From: Epiperipatus broadwayi
Taxonomy: Eukaryota > Onychophora > Udeonychophora > Euonychophora > Peripatidae
Length of the DNA: 64,000 nucleotides
Assembly (NCBI GenBank): GCA_028023455.1
Contig: JAQFVV010006313.1
Span: forward strand, 1,870,992-1,934,991
Direction: 5' to 3'
Under the pieces are notes generated by a model. That model was not told where the DNA came from. It did no database searches and saw only the letters and a program-made list of their open reading frames with translations. A program made the translations under genes and the position numbers. This document shows, one piece after another, positions 43,001-55,236 of this stretch; position 1 is the stretch's first letter; the number at the start of each line of letters is the position of its first letter.

Positions 43001-43500
43001 ATGAATCATAATAAAATTATTTGATTTAACATCAAAGATGTATCTCAAGAAAAAGTGAAGATCTTCTGAAAACAATTGTTCAGTGCAACCTAATGTAAGA
43101 GTACTTTAGGAGATTCATAATTCTAATAATGCATACCTTCACTTATCATTCTTCTAATAATGCACATATATAAATTCCTGGAATTGAATCTGATTAAAAC
43201 AGACACTTTTCATTGAAAACAGTTCAAGTGAGATTGCAATAATATTTACGAATCTGCCAATGCAAACTTTTTCTGGCATAATCTTTTGCATATATAAAAA
43301 ACTTCAGTTGTCATAATAGACTTTAGAAAATAAACAAAAAAGATTAAATAGTGTGTCAACTTTTAGAATGGGTGGATTAAATTAAATAATATGCTTTAAT
43401 GAATATAATCAAAACAAAAACAAACATTCCTGTCAAGAAAATGTATAACAGAAATAATTGGTGATTGTGTTTTATTTGGTAGAAAATGGTTTATCATTAT
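40059..43500. other. AT-rich sequence with one tRNA-like trace
   Basis: No gene seen. The only structure I can name is a possible SINE at 41454. 42700-43500 lies upstream of the LINE remnant and could hold its decayed endonuclease part, but I see no motif to prove it. Confidence 0.45.
41454..41530 (+). mobile_element. Possible tRNA-derived SINE fragment
   Basis: GACTTAGCGCAGTATTAGAA resembles a tRNA D arm (A box), followed by GTTGACTCTGGAGTGATAAG (anticodon-arm-like) and ATGGATCGATTTT (weak B box), in tRNA order and spacing. Too many mismatches for a functional tRNA. No tail repeat or target duplication was defined. Confidence 0.4.
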
Positions 43501-43539
43501 GCGGCAAACTACTGATATTGGATCATTCCTCCATAATCA

Positions 43540-45490
43540 GCATGAACGACTCTTGGAATCAATGTACTTATAGTTGAAACTTTTCTTTTCATGGTGAAAT
43601 TTAAGAAAGGCTTACTGGAATCAATATCTTGAAACGAATACTAATAAAAACTTACTTATTTTCTTTTATTATGACAGATTTAACCAGCTCATGATAATAG
43701 CTGTCAAACAGTCTATCTCTCAAGGATATTGAAACAATTCATTCTACTTTGGATTAAACCAGCCATGATATTTATATCCAATTTTAGCCTACCAATGATC
43801 AGATATTGCTGACAAACTAATAAAATCATTGAATAGTGATAGAAACAAAAGTAGAGAGAGACTGTGGAAAAGCAAAGTTGGAAAAGCAAAGCTTTGCGAT
43901 ATCTGTTTGTTAGGCTTCATCACTTTTACAAAAGCTTAGAAAATGAAAAAAAATACCTTAAAAGGATTACTACTGTTATTGGTAATGAAGTTGTCAGTTT
44001 TATATATTGGAATTATAAATCTAAGATTGCGAAAATGAAAACAGCATCGTTAGAGTAGAAGAAAAAGTTTTTCTTTTACAATATTCCATTAACATCAATC
44101 TAATAAAATATGTTGAAATGCATGAATTTGAATATGTCCTTAATTGTCTAAAACCAGGTAAAGTCCCAGAACCAGATAATGTACTTGTTTCTAAAAATTT
44201 GAAACATAAAGCTAACTTGTAATTGGAAAAACTATTGAATAACACTATTTATACAGAAATGATTCCAAGAATTTAGTATATAAGCAAAACCATAGTTATC
44301 TTTAGACCAAATAAACCTAGCAATAGTTAAAAATATTATTAACTAATATCATTGCTATGTTCTTCCCTATAAACTTTTTGAATGAATCGTATTAACAAAA
44401 AATTTGACAATTGTTGAAAGCCATTTACCTATCTATATAAGCAAGATAAGTTTAGGCCAGGAAAAAGTAGCTCTGAAAAAGTTTTATCGTTAATAACTCA
44501 TTTTTTGAAACAAATTAAAAACTGCTGCTACCTTTATTGATCTAACCTCAATTTTTGATTCTGTTGAATGAAGGTCTTATTTTAAAAGTTTCTAAAATTT
44601 TTAAGTGCATAAAGACCATTAATTATATTTGACAAAATGCTCTCCAACTGAAAAATTCAAATGACATTAAATGGTAATTCTATAAAATATAAAATTTTGC
44701 AGAGAACTCTTTCGCAGGATTCAGTTCTTTCATTTATTTTATTTAATATAATCATCAATGATCTTTCCAAAACAAAATGTATGAAATTCATTTACAATTC
44801 ATAATATTGTTTCGATTTTTTGAAATAGATCCTTGGCTCAAATAGAAAATTCTCTCAATTTGGATATGAAAATATTGGGAAGCTTTTTCAAAGACTAAAG
44901 ACTTATTCATAATTCAATAAAAATAATATCCTCAAATTTTTACCTAAATAACAGTGAGTCATCTCTAATCTAAATATAATCGTTTGCAATAATATGCTGA
45001 AACACTATTATATCTTATGCTGTTTAGGAGTAATATTTCATTTAGTCTAACATATTTTTTTTTCATTTAGCTAGGATTAGATTGTCTAGGATTAATCTAT
45101 GTGACAGTAATTGAGGTTACAATGAACAGTTGTATTAGCACTAGCACATTCTAATGTTGAATACTGTGCCCTTGTTTAGAAAAAAATTCTCACACAAAAT
45201 CTCTGATATCACTTAGATATTACAGTAAGAAATATTACTAGTATGCTCAAATTTCCCTCTTTGCAGTGGCTTCTTGTTCTTTCACATATTTCTTTACTAA
45301 AGATAAAAAAAATTGACTCATAAAAGTTGTATAACAAGATATTAAACAGATTGAACTTATCACTAACCAAAATATAATTTCATCACCTAAATTTCATTTC
45401 AAATCCAGATCCCTGCTTCTGAAGATCAAGTAAGATAGAAAAATTATGGAGTAAAAAACTGAATTTTAATGCTGTTGCCAAATTTTTTTT
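43540..45490 (+). mobile_element. Decayed non-LTR retrotransposon (Jockey-like LINE)
   Basis: Reverse-transcriptase-type motifs occur in the right order on the + strand but in shifting frames, with many stops. The 3' part past the RT also matches the Jockey-type pattern (HSNVEYCALV at ~45150, LQWLLVLSHISL at ~45262). The 5' limit and endonuclease are unclear. The hAT remnant starting at 45501 cuts off the 3' end, and possible LINE sequence resumes after 46257. Confidence 0.72.
43860..45490 (+). pseudogene. Reverse transcriptase pseudogene
   Basis: Readable segments in order: LNCLKPGKVPEPDN (~44140, the family's PGK.PGPD), a LISLLCS-like piece (~44340), DKFRPGKSSSEKVLSL (~44450, the F R.G.S element), FIDLTSIFDSV (~44532, motif A with catalytic Asp kept), LSQDSVLSFILFNIIINDL (~44712, corresponding to LPQGSVLSP.LFN.YINDL, with Gly and Pro lost), then FIYN where YADD is expected, so motif C is destroyed. 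Before that, 43864-44058 reads as the linker that precedes RT in Jockey-type elements. Many stops and frameshifts mean it is dead. In life the enzyme copies element RNA into DNA at a nicked target. Confidence 0.78.
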
Positions 45491-45500
45491 TTTCTAGATC

Positions 45501-46249
45501 CAGAGGCAAATCAAGCCAAGTGGGAGTCCAAAGTGGTAAAAATTTTGGGGCTCTCAAACTCAAGTTGGAAAAAAAAAATAAGAAAACTCTCATTAAGGTA
45601 TTAATAAAAAAGAAAAGTAATCAAAAACTTCATACCATAACACATTAAATGAATTTATTAAACAAACATATTTTTACATGAATTTCCATCTTGCTTTATT
45701 TTTTGCAAATTCGTCAGTTATTTTTGCAGTGTCAATTCGGCTTAAAATTTTCTGTTCTATATGTAGAATGGCCATAGCCATATTATTTAAGCTTTCTTCT
45801 CTCATAGTACTCCTTAAATAATTTTTTGTACTCTTTAAAATAGAAAACGATCTTTCTCTGGAGCTTTAGATAAGAGAATTGTTAAAAAATTTCCTATAAT
45901 ATTTCAACATTCGGATATGTGCAAGATATTTCTTTGGCGGCTCGATAGATATCTGGTCTGGTTTTTATGGTGTCCTCATTTTCTTTTAAAAATATTTAAA
46001 AAAATGGTGAAATTCATCTTCAAGATTATAAACACCAATGTCATTTTTCTAAATATCCTTAAATTTTTTTATGTATTCTTTTTTCTTCTATTGATAAATT
46101 CCAATCAAAAAATATTCGCGTTATAGGAGGATTGATTGTATACAAATAAACATAATTTTCCTATAATAAAAAGACATTTTAAGTTCTCAGGGCCCCTTAT
46201 AATTCCGGGACTCTATGCGGCCTCTTAGTCCACTTACCGCACGCCTCTG
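45501..46249 (-). mobile_element. hAT-family DNA transposon remnant
   Basis: Both ends begin CAGAGGC (45501 on +; 46249 on -), a hAT-type terminal sequence. The flanking 8-mers are TCTAGATC and TCTCTGTC (5 of 8 identical), a possible decayed 8 bp target duplication. Inside, the minus strand holds a transposase C-terminal remnant. At ~750 bp the element is a deletion derivative. It follows LINE sequence directly and probably inserted into the LINE. Confidence 0.65.
45690..45870 (-). pseudogene. hAT transposase C-terminal (dimerisation) remnant
   Basis: The minus-strand frame reads RERSFSILKSTKNYLRSTM, then EESLNNMAMAILHIEQKI, then IDTAKITDEFAKNKAR. This is the hallmark C-terminal hAT pattern (AERSFS.LK..K.YLRS.M....L..L..L.IE......D...I..FA..KAR), as in ZMYM1-like transposases. 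Upstream (45880-46130) the frame is lost. The rest of the transposase is missing. Confidence 0.72.
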
Positions 46250-46257
46250 TCTCTGTC

Positions 46258-46391
46258 GAGATCAAACAATTAATCCAGTCTGATTGGATCTCTTTTGGTG
46301 CAATTGGAGACTCATCAAAAGATTCAGACTAACCCTTATCTTTCTTCATAAATTGAATTTATTAGCCACTGAACTAAATGTGCTGCGTCTT
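46258..46391. other. Short spacer, possibly LINE 3' sequence
   Basis: An open + frame across 46262-46330 (about 23 codons) may continue the interrupted LINE, but similarity is too weak to insist on. Confidence 0.3.
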
Positions 46392-46498
46392 GCGTTGTTA
46401 GCCGAGAGGTATCGTAGTCGCCATGCAAGCAAGTAGTTGGTTGCAGACGGTTGTGGGTTCGCGTCGCGGCCGATGCTATGACACATGGAAAAAAAAAA
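46392..46498 (+). mobile_element. tRNA-derived SINE, copy 1
   Basis: TTAGCCGAGAGG gives a good pol III A box, TTGCAAGCA an anticodon-arm-like part and GGGTTCGCGTCGC a B box. The tail is GCCGATGCTATGACA...ATGG and about ten A. ACTAAATGTGCTGCG on the left and ACTAAATGAGTGCGG after the A tail look like an imperfect target duplication. The short minus-strand ORFs across it are artefacts. In life such elements are transcribed from the internal promoter and moved by LINE enzymes. Confidence 0.8.
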
Positions 46499-46660
46499 AC
46501 TAAATGAGTGCGGGCAAATACTAACTCTATGGTCATTGTGAATAATTGAAAGACGTAATAAAATCACTGGTGAATCATTTCCTAGTTAGAATTCCTGTAG
46601 ATTTCTTAATGATGTTTTTCTAATAATGAATCTGGTGTAAAATTCTATATCTAAATAAAT

Positions 46661-46706
46661 TAACGGGTAAAATAACAGCTCTATAACGGGTAAAATAACA
46701 GCTCTA
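46661..46706 (+). repeat. 23 bp unit, two perfect copies
   Basis: TAACGGGTAAAATAACAGCTCTA is present twice head to tail (46661-46683 and 46684-46706) with no differences, so the duplication is recent. Confidence 0.95.
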
Positions 46707-47412
46707 TACATAACTAATTTAGTTATAATGATTATATCATTATGATAAAATACTTTAACTTCTTACTTATTAAATAAGTTTCCACTTCGAATTTTATCAT
46801 TAACACATTTTAAGTGATTTACAATTTGCTGAATATTCTATTCTATCATTAGTTCATAAAAGAATTGGGTTTTAAATATTAATTATTAAATTAATGTTTT
46901 TTACATATTGTAATTAAATCATTAAATATACTCTATAGAATTGGAAAATATAATACAAACATCCCAGGCTACATCCAGAAGCCAAGAAAGTATATGCTCT
47001 TGTTTTTATTTTTAATCAATTCAAATTGAAAATTCTGTCATCAAACCTACATTATATCTTAATGATTTCCTGATTTCATATGCTCGAAGCTGACTATAAA
47101 ACAATCTAAATATCACTGTCATAAAATGATCAATACTATTGTTGGGGTTAATATAAATATTTAATTAACATTCGTTTTTATTTCAAATACTTCAGACTTT
47201 GTATCAGTAGTGATATTACATCCCTAGGTTCCATTATGTAAAATTTGTTTAATATTAATAAACTCTTGTGGACAACTAATTTTCAATACTGCCAAAACTC
47301 TGTTACATTAACTGAATCAAATGTCATGTCTAAAACAATTAAAGCAATATATAATTCTATCTTTTATTGCTAACACTTTTATTACAATTTTTAAAAAACA
47401 AATGCATATCAA

Positions 47413-47524
47413 GCGTTGTTAGCCGAGAGGTCAGCGCAGCCGCCTTGCAAGCAAGCAGCTGGTTGCAGACTGTTGTTGCGGGTTTGTCTCCCTGCCGATG
47501 CTATGACATATGAAAAAAAAAGAA
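47413..47524 (+). mobile_element. tRNA-derived SINE, copy 2
   Basis: Same family as copy 1: GCGTTGTTAGCCGAGAGG, CTTGCAAGCAAGCAGCTGG, a B-box region (GCGGGTTTGTCTCC), and the tail GCCGATGCTATGACATATG plus about ten A. AAATGCATAT before and AAATACATAG after may be its target duplication. Confidence 0.8.
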
Positions 47525-49118
47525 ATACATAGTGGGTTTTTTTTTAAAATTTTCTAAAACATTTAATTTATAGTAACAATTCTTTTATGAATGATATCTA
47601 TTTAACAAAATCTTTGAAAATATTTTTGGCGAAGTAGATAACAATGAATTTCCATAATAATTACTGCAGACGTATCTTTTCCCTTTGCTTTTATTAACTA
47701 TAGCAATATAAACATTATTAGGATCACATGATATAATTTCAAGTGTTTTATATATTCTTAAAAATATTCCAGTAGTTTTAAAGCTAGCATATCACCAACA
47801 TCTTTCAAATCTTTTTCAGATCTTTCATAATAAATTTCAGTCTCTCAATTTTTTAGGTTAGAGACAATTGTTTTAGCTTCACTAAGCTACATTATTTAAT
47901 TAAAAGGCTCTAGATTAAAGAGAACTGTCTTTATAAAAATAGATATCATATATAAATCTAAAGATATAGGTACCATGATTACCATGATTATATCATAAAA
48001 GTAGTTTTTCATTTTTTTGTAGAATTATTCATAAGATGATCGAAATATCATATCCATCTATTCAAAATTTTACTTTTATTCTATAAAAAGTTGTAATCCA
48101 TAGATTATGTGTCACTATGATTTTTTTTCATGGTATAGATTATTTTTAGTGTTTCATCAAATCAATAGTGTACCTATATTAAGGAAATGTATGTATCACC
48201 ATTCCATTTTTAATTCACCAATCAGTTTGAAATCTTTTTATCAGTTATTGAACATTTGCAACAAAATTTCTAAATAGCATAGTAAATTTAGTATTAAATT
48301 AATTATTCTATCAAACAGAAAATGTTATAGGTTTTAATCAAGTCATCAATAATATAATGATAGGCAGAACACAAACCAGGATTATTTTTTTTAGTGAAAC
48401 CAAATATTCCATAATATTCTTACGAGAATTGTGGCCTGATAACAATTAATTTTAGTGCTTAATAGTTGTCAAAATTTAGCACTTAATAATAGAGGCTAAT
48501 AAAACCAAACATTTATCCTTTATAAATTTGCAACTTATTTTTGACTTTAATCATATTACTTTATACTAGATTAAAATTACTACAAAAATTATGTACTCTT
48601 GAATGAATAAATGAAAGCATAGCCTTTGTTCACGTACAATAATTTTATCATTATTAATAATTATCGGTGAAAAGAAATCTTACACATCACATATTTTTCA
48701 AGCATTTTTTTTTTTTTACCAAAGTAACTATGTATTACTTTTTTGAAAATAAAATCAGCAAAATTATTTTTGATAATTCTTTCTAACATATCATTTTTAG
48801 ATTATTAGACTTTTATTATATATCCAATACAAGTCACATTTCTTCTTACCATTAATTTAATAAAAACTCTTTTTGTATTCATTTAACATTTTTATATTTC
48901 TATTTTATAAATTGCATATCTCAAAATCCTTCAAATTTGCTTCTCTCTTTTTCTAATTGTCCATATCTCTATTAAAGTCTTTAGAAGCGTTTTTCTTAAA
49001 TATGATTTTGATGAACATCATACAATCTATACTTATTGAAATCATATTTATCCAATATATTTCTCATTCAATATTTATATTATTACTTTAATAATCAATT
49101 GTTCCACTGCTGAAATAT
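47525..49118. other. AT-rich sequence, + strand poor in G
   Basis: No gene recognised. Parts are C-rich relative to G (for example 48841-48960: about 20 C, 4 G), the reverse of the 8.4-12 kb block. Poly-T at 48706-48717. Confidence 0.45.
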
Positions 49119-49355
49119 TCATCTCTTTTTCTGTCTCATGCTTATAATTAATATTTTCAAGTACACAACTCCAAGCATGTCTAATGGTGTACAGAGAACA
49201 TTGAAAGCTTCATGCGGTAAATCTATGGTTACTGCTGCAGCCCAAGATCTCTGAGGAATCATGCTGCTGGAAGTATAAGAATTACCCGAATAGGATTTTA
49301 AATGATCAGATGTAACACTTGGAGGGCTGTATAAATCTGGATTGCCAAGAGAATC
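49119..49355 (-). other. Unassigned 78-codon open segment
   Basis: A minus-strand frame open from 49355 to a TGA at 49121-49119, with balanced composition unlike its surroundings (for example NPDLYSPPSVTSDHL and PQRSWAAAVTIDLPHEAF). I do not recognise it. LDMLGVVYLKIL faintly recalls the mariner phrase WWDxxGVVYYELL and RSW also occurs in that family, but the rest does not fit. It could be a decayed transposase piece, an exon, or chance. No clear splice sites were found. Confidence 0.3.
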
Positions 49356-49940
49356 CTACTCTTCCAATATCCCCCATTTCTAGCTTGTGTCTTTCATCAG
49401 TAAAGAGCATAAAAATAGTGATCATGTGATGTTTTAGTAGTTTTATACCAATCCTGTCTATAGGATCATGGAGACTGTGGCTTTTAAAAACTAAATACAC
49501 CAAAATGTATAGATGCTTAACTAGGTTCAGACCTTCATGATTGAACAAGTGAATTAGCTTGGATTAAAAATGTAATTGTGTTTTCTTCTTGAGCTCAGTT
49601 TTATAGTTAACTAAATAAGTAAAAATTGACTTCTGGAGGGTTGTATTAAAACCTAAGCTCTATGTACCATGTTATTTGATTCAAGTCTCCTTACTGATAA
49701 CGTTGTGGCAAATTCGAGAATTAATAGTATAATTCAAACTCTAAAACCTCTCTAGAAGAAGAGATCGTTCCTATTTGTTAATCTTGTTTGTAATATATTT
49801 TTCTTTGAATACTAAATTTTATTATATTTCAAATTGTTTATAATTATTATTATTTATGTTGTTAGTTATTTCATTATTAAACATGTAATATTTATATTAC
49901 ATGTAAATAATCCCACTGCTTAACACTAAAGTAAAATAAA

Positions 49941-50072
49941 CATGCAAATATTAAATCGCCCCACAAGGTTACGAAATTCAGCACCCCTTCTAATATATTT
50001 ATATATTTATTTCATAGAGGGTAGTGCTGAATTTCGTAATCATATGGGGTGATTTAATATTTGTATAACATG
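49941..50072. repeat. Hairpin-forming inverted repeat (~130 bp)
   Basis: CATGCAAATATTAAATCGCC at 49941, running through ACGAAATTCAGCA to 49987, pairs with TGCTGAATTTCGT...GGTGATTTAATATTTGTATAACATG at 50021-50072. The loop is ~33 bp. It resembles a small MITE or solitary cruciform; no target duplication was defined. Confidence 0.8.
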
Positions 50073-53000
50073 TGTGTATTAATTTCGACGTAACAATAAT
50101 TAGATTAAGTAATTTCATTTTCTTCATAAAATGAATATGCTCAATTTTTTATTCCGATTTGGTAAGTTTTATATTTATTAAATTGATTGTTTTGTTATTA
50201 TTTAAGATTTGTTTTGTTACTTTCATCAATTCTAAACACTTTCTAGTTATATTATGGGGCACAGTGTGTGTGATAATTATGGTTTAAGATTTTTTTTAAT
50301 TCATTGATGTGTGGTAATTGACTACCATCTTAGAAATGCTAAGCATTATAACTAATATAAGTAGCATCCAACAGGTATTATTAACTAACAAATACAATCC
50401 ATTGAAACACCATGTGTGCAGTGTTCTCAAATACAAGGCTCTTCACTGATGAAAACCAGAAGGTAGAAACTAGTCTGGGGATGTTGGATGAGTAGGCACT
50501 AGATAGGGATTTTATACACAAAGCTTTTTTCAGCCACTGATTACAAAAGCTTGCACTTGGTAGAACTATTTTATGGGGAGTTTACTACTCTTATTAAATA
50601 CACTCCATCACCATCATGCTCTTTGAAAGACCTGTAAAGAAGTTGAGACCTAATTACATGTATATTTATAATATAATCTTTGTTTCAAACTCTTTTTTAT
50701 CTCTCTATTTAATAAATCATTTGATATTTCAATGATTTCTTGAGATTGGCATCAGTTTTTAAAAGCTTTTTAACAACTTTATTATTTCATAACTATATGA
50801 TTTTTATTTATAATATATTTTTACATTAGAGCATAGGTGAAGGCTTGTTACTTTATTCACATAGATCACCTCTGTATTATTTTTGGTCTATCAAATAGAT
50901 CCATTACTCTCAATAATAAAGGATAATTTCTATTTTCAATCATTCATTTATTTCTGCAACTTTGATTTTTCTCAGCATATTGTTTATGCTATACATTAAT
51001 TTAAATCTACTTTTTAACTGTAAAGCTTTCACTTTCCAGTTTAAAACCATTCAGTGTGCAGCTTTTTTATTGCATTTCTGAATATATTATTAGGCCTTGC
51101 ACACATATTCTGCATCCAATAATACTACATTTGGCTCTTGATGACATTCTGTTTTAATTTTTTTTATATTTTTTATAATTTCTTTATTTCTTTGATGTCT
51201 TGCCTAAATAACTTCCATTTTTCAATTGAATGTTCTATGACCAATTGGTGTTATCATATTTTAATTCATTACATATATATTGAAAATTGTTCTAGAATTA
51301 TTTTCTATTTATTAATAATCCTTTAAGAAGAATATCAACGCTAGTACATATACTGGTCAGAAGTGCCGAAACACTCTTTATATTGTTCTAAACTTTTTCA
51401 CTTTTACCAATCTACTTCATTACAACATCTAATCAGTCAACTCTTAATTTTTTTCCCAAAAATAAATAAGTTTTTTATTGAATACTCATGATACTGATAA
51501 ATTACAACAGTGCAAAAACAAGACACTTAGGCATCAAAAAACAAAACAAATTATTTTACCTAGAGGCATGGGTGAATGTGTGAAGTTAAGTCATTCTATG
51601 TAGAGTAGCCAATCTTTGAAGAAGCAGTGTATAAGATATCTTTGAACCAAGAAGAAATGCCGACAAGCATTCCCATATGCATTTTCTTAAGAGGGAGAGC
51701 TCGTTCAATGTGCTGCCATCATGATAAACAACCTGAAACAAAGTGGCCTTTCAATCTTTCGTTAAGTTAATAAAAAAACATTCATCTGTGAAGCCAAGGA
51801 AAACATTTGTCATTCCCAATTCAGCTGATAAATGAGGCTGAATAAAGAAGCTTTTTATTCAGCTCAAAGATCTGGTGCGAAAAGAGATTAAGCTTCAGGT
51901 GGCCACAAATATAACGGGGGGGGGGGGCAAGTGTCCTATCTCTTGTTTAAAATTTGGACTTTATTTTAATTTGGATAAATCCTCTTCCTGGAGACTTTAT
52001 ACAGGCTCTAATATAGCCTCCTAGTTCACAGCCAAACCTCAAAATTTCTTTGGCCAAACCTCAAAATTTCTTTGGTTAAGCAGTTTTCAAATCCCATGCT
52101 GCTATGAGAATATTCATTCAAGATACAATTTTTAAAGTAACACAGAAAATTATTGATGTCCTCTCTAATGTCTATTTGTTGATTCATGCCAAAATCTTCT
52201 TAATTAACATTTTTATTTTTTCCAGTCAACTCTTAATTTTAATAAATAATGATCTATCTTATTATCATCTAATGAATTGTAACTTATTTAAATTTTTCAT
52301 CATTATTAAATTTTTTTTTTGGGGGGAGGGGGGACTTCTTACATATAATTTTTATATTTTCATCATTTTATATAAAATATTTATAAAGTATTTTAAATAA
52401 AGAAATATGATTCAACATTTTAACAAAAGCGCTTATCAATGAAAAAAATTATTAAGAAAATATTTATTATATAAATATAATAATTAAAATTATATATGTA
52501 AAAAATAGTGTATATTGTCAGTAGCAATATATAAACTGCATTAGTTAAAAGGCCAACCACTATAAAAATGACATTTTATACCCACTATCTCAGAACTTAT
52601 AGAATATAGAAATCTAAAGAATAATAGTAACGTAAAATTTAAATCCATATCAAATGAAATGAAGGTTTATTCAATATAGATAACAAACAAATAAGCTCAA
52701 TGTAGAATCATTTTTATTCATTTTAACTTTTTCATGGAAAAATCCTGATTTATTTCAGCAAGACTCTTCCAGTTAGTTTTTCCAGAGACAAAGTATTACA
52801 CATATTTAAATGGTTTGTATTTTAATATTTCTATGGTAATTATATACTAAATTCTTCAAAATCATCGGTAAAAATGATATATTATATTATATATTTTTTT
52901 TATTAATAGATGCCAGAAATTATCAACAAAATACAAAACTCTAAATTTAAAAGAATAAATGAGAGTCCAAATGCTCAAAACCACCATTATTTTATTTTCC

Positions 53001-55134
53001 AACTGAAATGTTTGTAGAAGTATTTTTGTTTTTTATTGTTTTCCATCATTTAAAAGATTTTTTTATTTAATAAATATAAAATACATTTACTTTTATGATT
53101 ACTGGATAATATATCAGTGGCAAAAAAAAAATGTTTTTCTTCCTAACATAAAAAATAAGTCGTCGCCCCCCCCCCCCCTTAAAATAAATGTGTGGCTTTT
53201 ATCATTGTTTGCTTTTTTAAATGTGTTAAAACTAATTTTAGTCATAAATTTGTTTAAAAATTGCATTTAGATGAAAATATTTTACAATCTAAAGACCACG
53301 TCCAATTAATTTAATTAAATTTGGCAAAGTCAATTTTATTTCAATTACGGATTTTGATTCATGAGAATTAACACCCTTATAAATGCAGCAATAAGTCAAA
53401 TGTCATTATTTATAAATGCATCACTCTATCCAATAAAGTTTTGTTTATAACTGATATAGATTTAAATTTGACTCTTGTTAATATTAGTTGTTAAAGTCCT
53501 TAGCTCTATATATTTTAATATAGCAAGTATAAAATAGTCGTTTTTATATTTTCTGGCTTTTTTACAAATAAGAGTTTTATAATGATTTTTAATTGCATAT
53601 GAAAAACAAAATCATTTCTATTTTTATATATAGAATGAAATTATTGTATTTATATATTTACATATGTGCCTTATTATAATTTATCCACATGGATTTTATA
53701 ATGAAAAGAAATGTTTTTATCTTATGTTTATTTCTTAATGAAGATTTGTTTATATCCAATGTGGATCTAAGTACTTATTAGATAATTTGTTTCTATAAAC
53801 TCTGAGATATCAAGCATAAAATGAGATTTATATTGAATGTACAGCTTATATAAATTTAAATCTATTTTAATTTAATTTAATTTAATTAATTTGAATGTCA
53901 TCTGGCATTAAACATCAGAAAATATATAAATACATATTCACTATTTATATACTCTAAATGTGATTTCAAAATATTTATTTTAATATGTGATGATAATAAC
54001 CACTACATAACCAATGTATGCAATACCTTTGTAGATTGCATAGAACATAAGCTATTCACAATGAAATAGACTTGGAATTAATATGCAGAGCAGATAATAT
54101 TCCACGTGAGAAAGTTAAAAATATTATTTAAACAATTAAGACAGATATTTAATTTGTAAAGTATCATAATTGTCAGACGTGATATAATGTTCTTTTTTCC
54201 AAACCTACTTACAGTATCGACTATATCAAAAGAATTTATGACAATTTTCTTTATAATTGATTATAATTTAATAATAATAATGCTTTAATAAGTCATTTCA
54301 ATCCTGTATTTTAATTTTGAGTTCATATTCATTGTAGAAAACGGTAGTAGTTATTTGTAAAGTGATCAATGTTTATTTTGATTAATTTTAAAATATTAGC
54401 CTTTCAATTACATATTATAATACTAGCATAATTTTATGATTGAGCACATTTGCTGTAGAGTAAATTCCTGATCTTCAGATCACCCTAGATATAATATTAT
54501 GTATGGTCGATCTTCACAAATACAAAACATTTATTTATATCATTAACATCATAATATAGTCATACACATATATCTAATATGATATTATTTTAATCAATCG
54601 CATTCCTTACAAGGATAATTCTAGGGAATGGCCACTTTAGATCCAAAACTAATTTAATAATAAGTCAACTTAATTACAGAGATGGCTCTTTTGAATTTGA
54701 TCTCTAATTTAGTAATAGCACTCCTTAATTAACTGAAGCAACTCTTTGGATCCAATCCCAAAATTTACAGAAGACAAAATTATAACTAAATTATCACCTT
54801 AATATAGTATATTTTAAACAGTCGATGATATAACAATTGCATTTATATTACTAATTTTACATACATAATATCTAATTCACTGAAATGAAAAGGCTAATTT
54901 ATGTATGAATGAATTCGATTAAATTTCAAAATAAACTTTTAGCTTAAAACCCTAATAATTATACTACAAACTTTATTTTAATACATGGACAATTGACTTT
55001 AAATATTTTATATGTGTGCTTATTTTGTGTATATAAAATGATAATTTTATACAATTTACATATTTGTTGATAATTTCCCATTAAAGATAACTCTTGTTTG
55101 TTTTACAAAAAGACAACATTTTAATAAATCATAT
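50073..55134. other. AT-rich sequence, no gene recognised
   Basis: Less AT-rich patches at 50230-50640 and 51480-52080 have short open frames on both strands, none matching a family I know. The + strand ORFs at 51138-51326 and 52104-52400 are AT-driven. Homopolymers: G at 51916-51927, a G/A run at 52321-52333, C at 53166-53178. 53480-54400 is very AT-rich. Confidence 0.45.
52031..52074 (+). repeat. 22 bp unit, two perfect copies
   Basis: GCCAAACCTCAAAATTTCTTTG is present twice head to tail without differences. Confidence 0.95.
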
Positions 55135-55145
55135 TATATATATAT

Positions 55146-55191
<46 letters not shown>

Positions 55192-55236
55192 AAGACAAGT
55201 TCATATATATATATATATATAATAAAGACAAGTTCA
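55135..55236 (+). repeat. Compound TA array with duplicated unit
   Basis: Two TA runs (55135-55188 and 55205-55221), each followed by AATAAAGACAAGTTCA, so the TA run plus this tail was duplicated. Confidence 0.9.

Noticed and set aside
46336-46567. Two overlapping minus-strand ORFs of 66-73 codons with some balanced composition
   Set aside because: They run antisense through SINE copy 1, whose higher GC gives the protein-like look.
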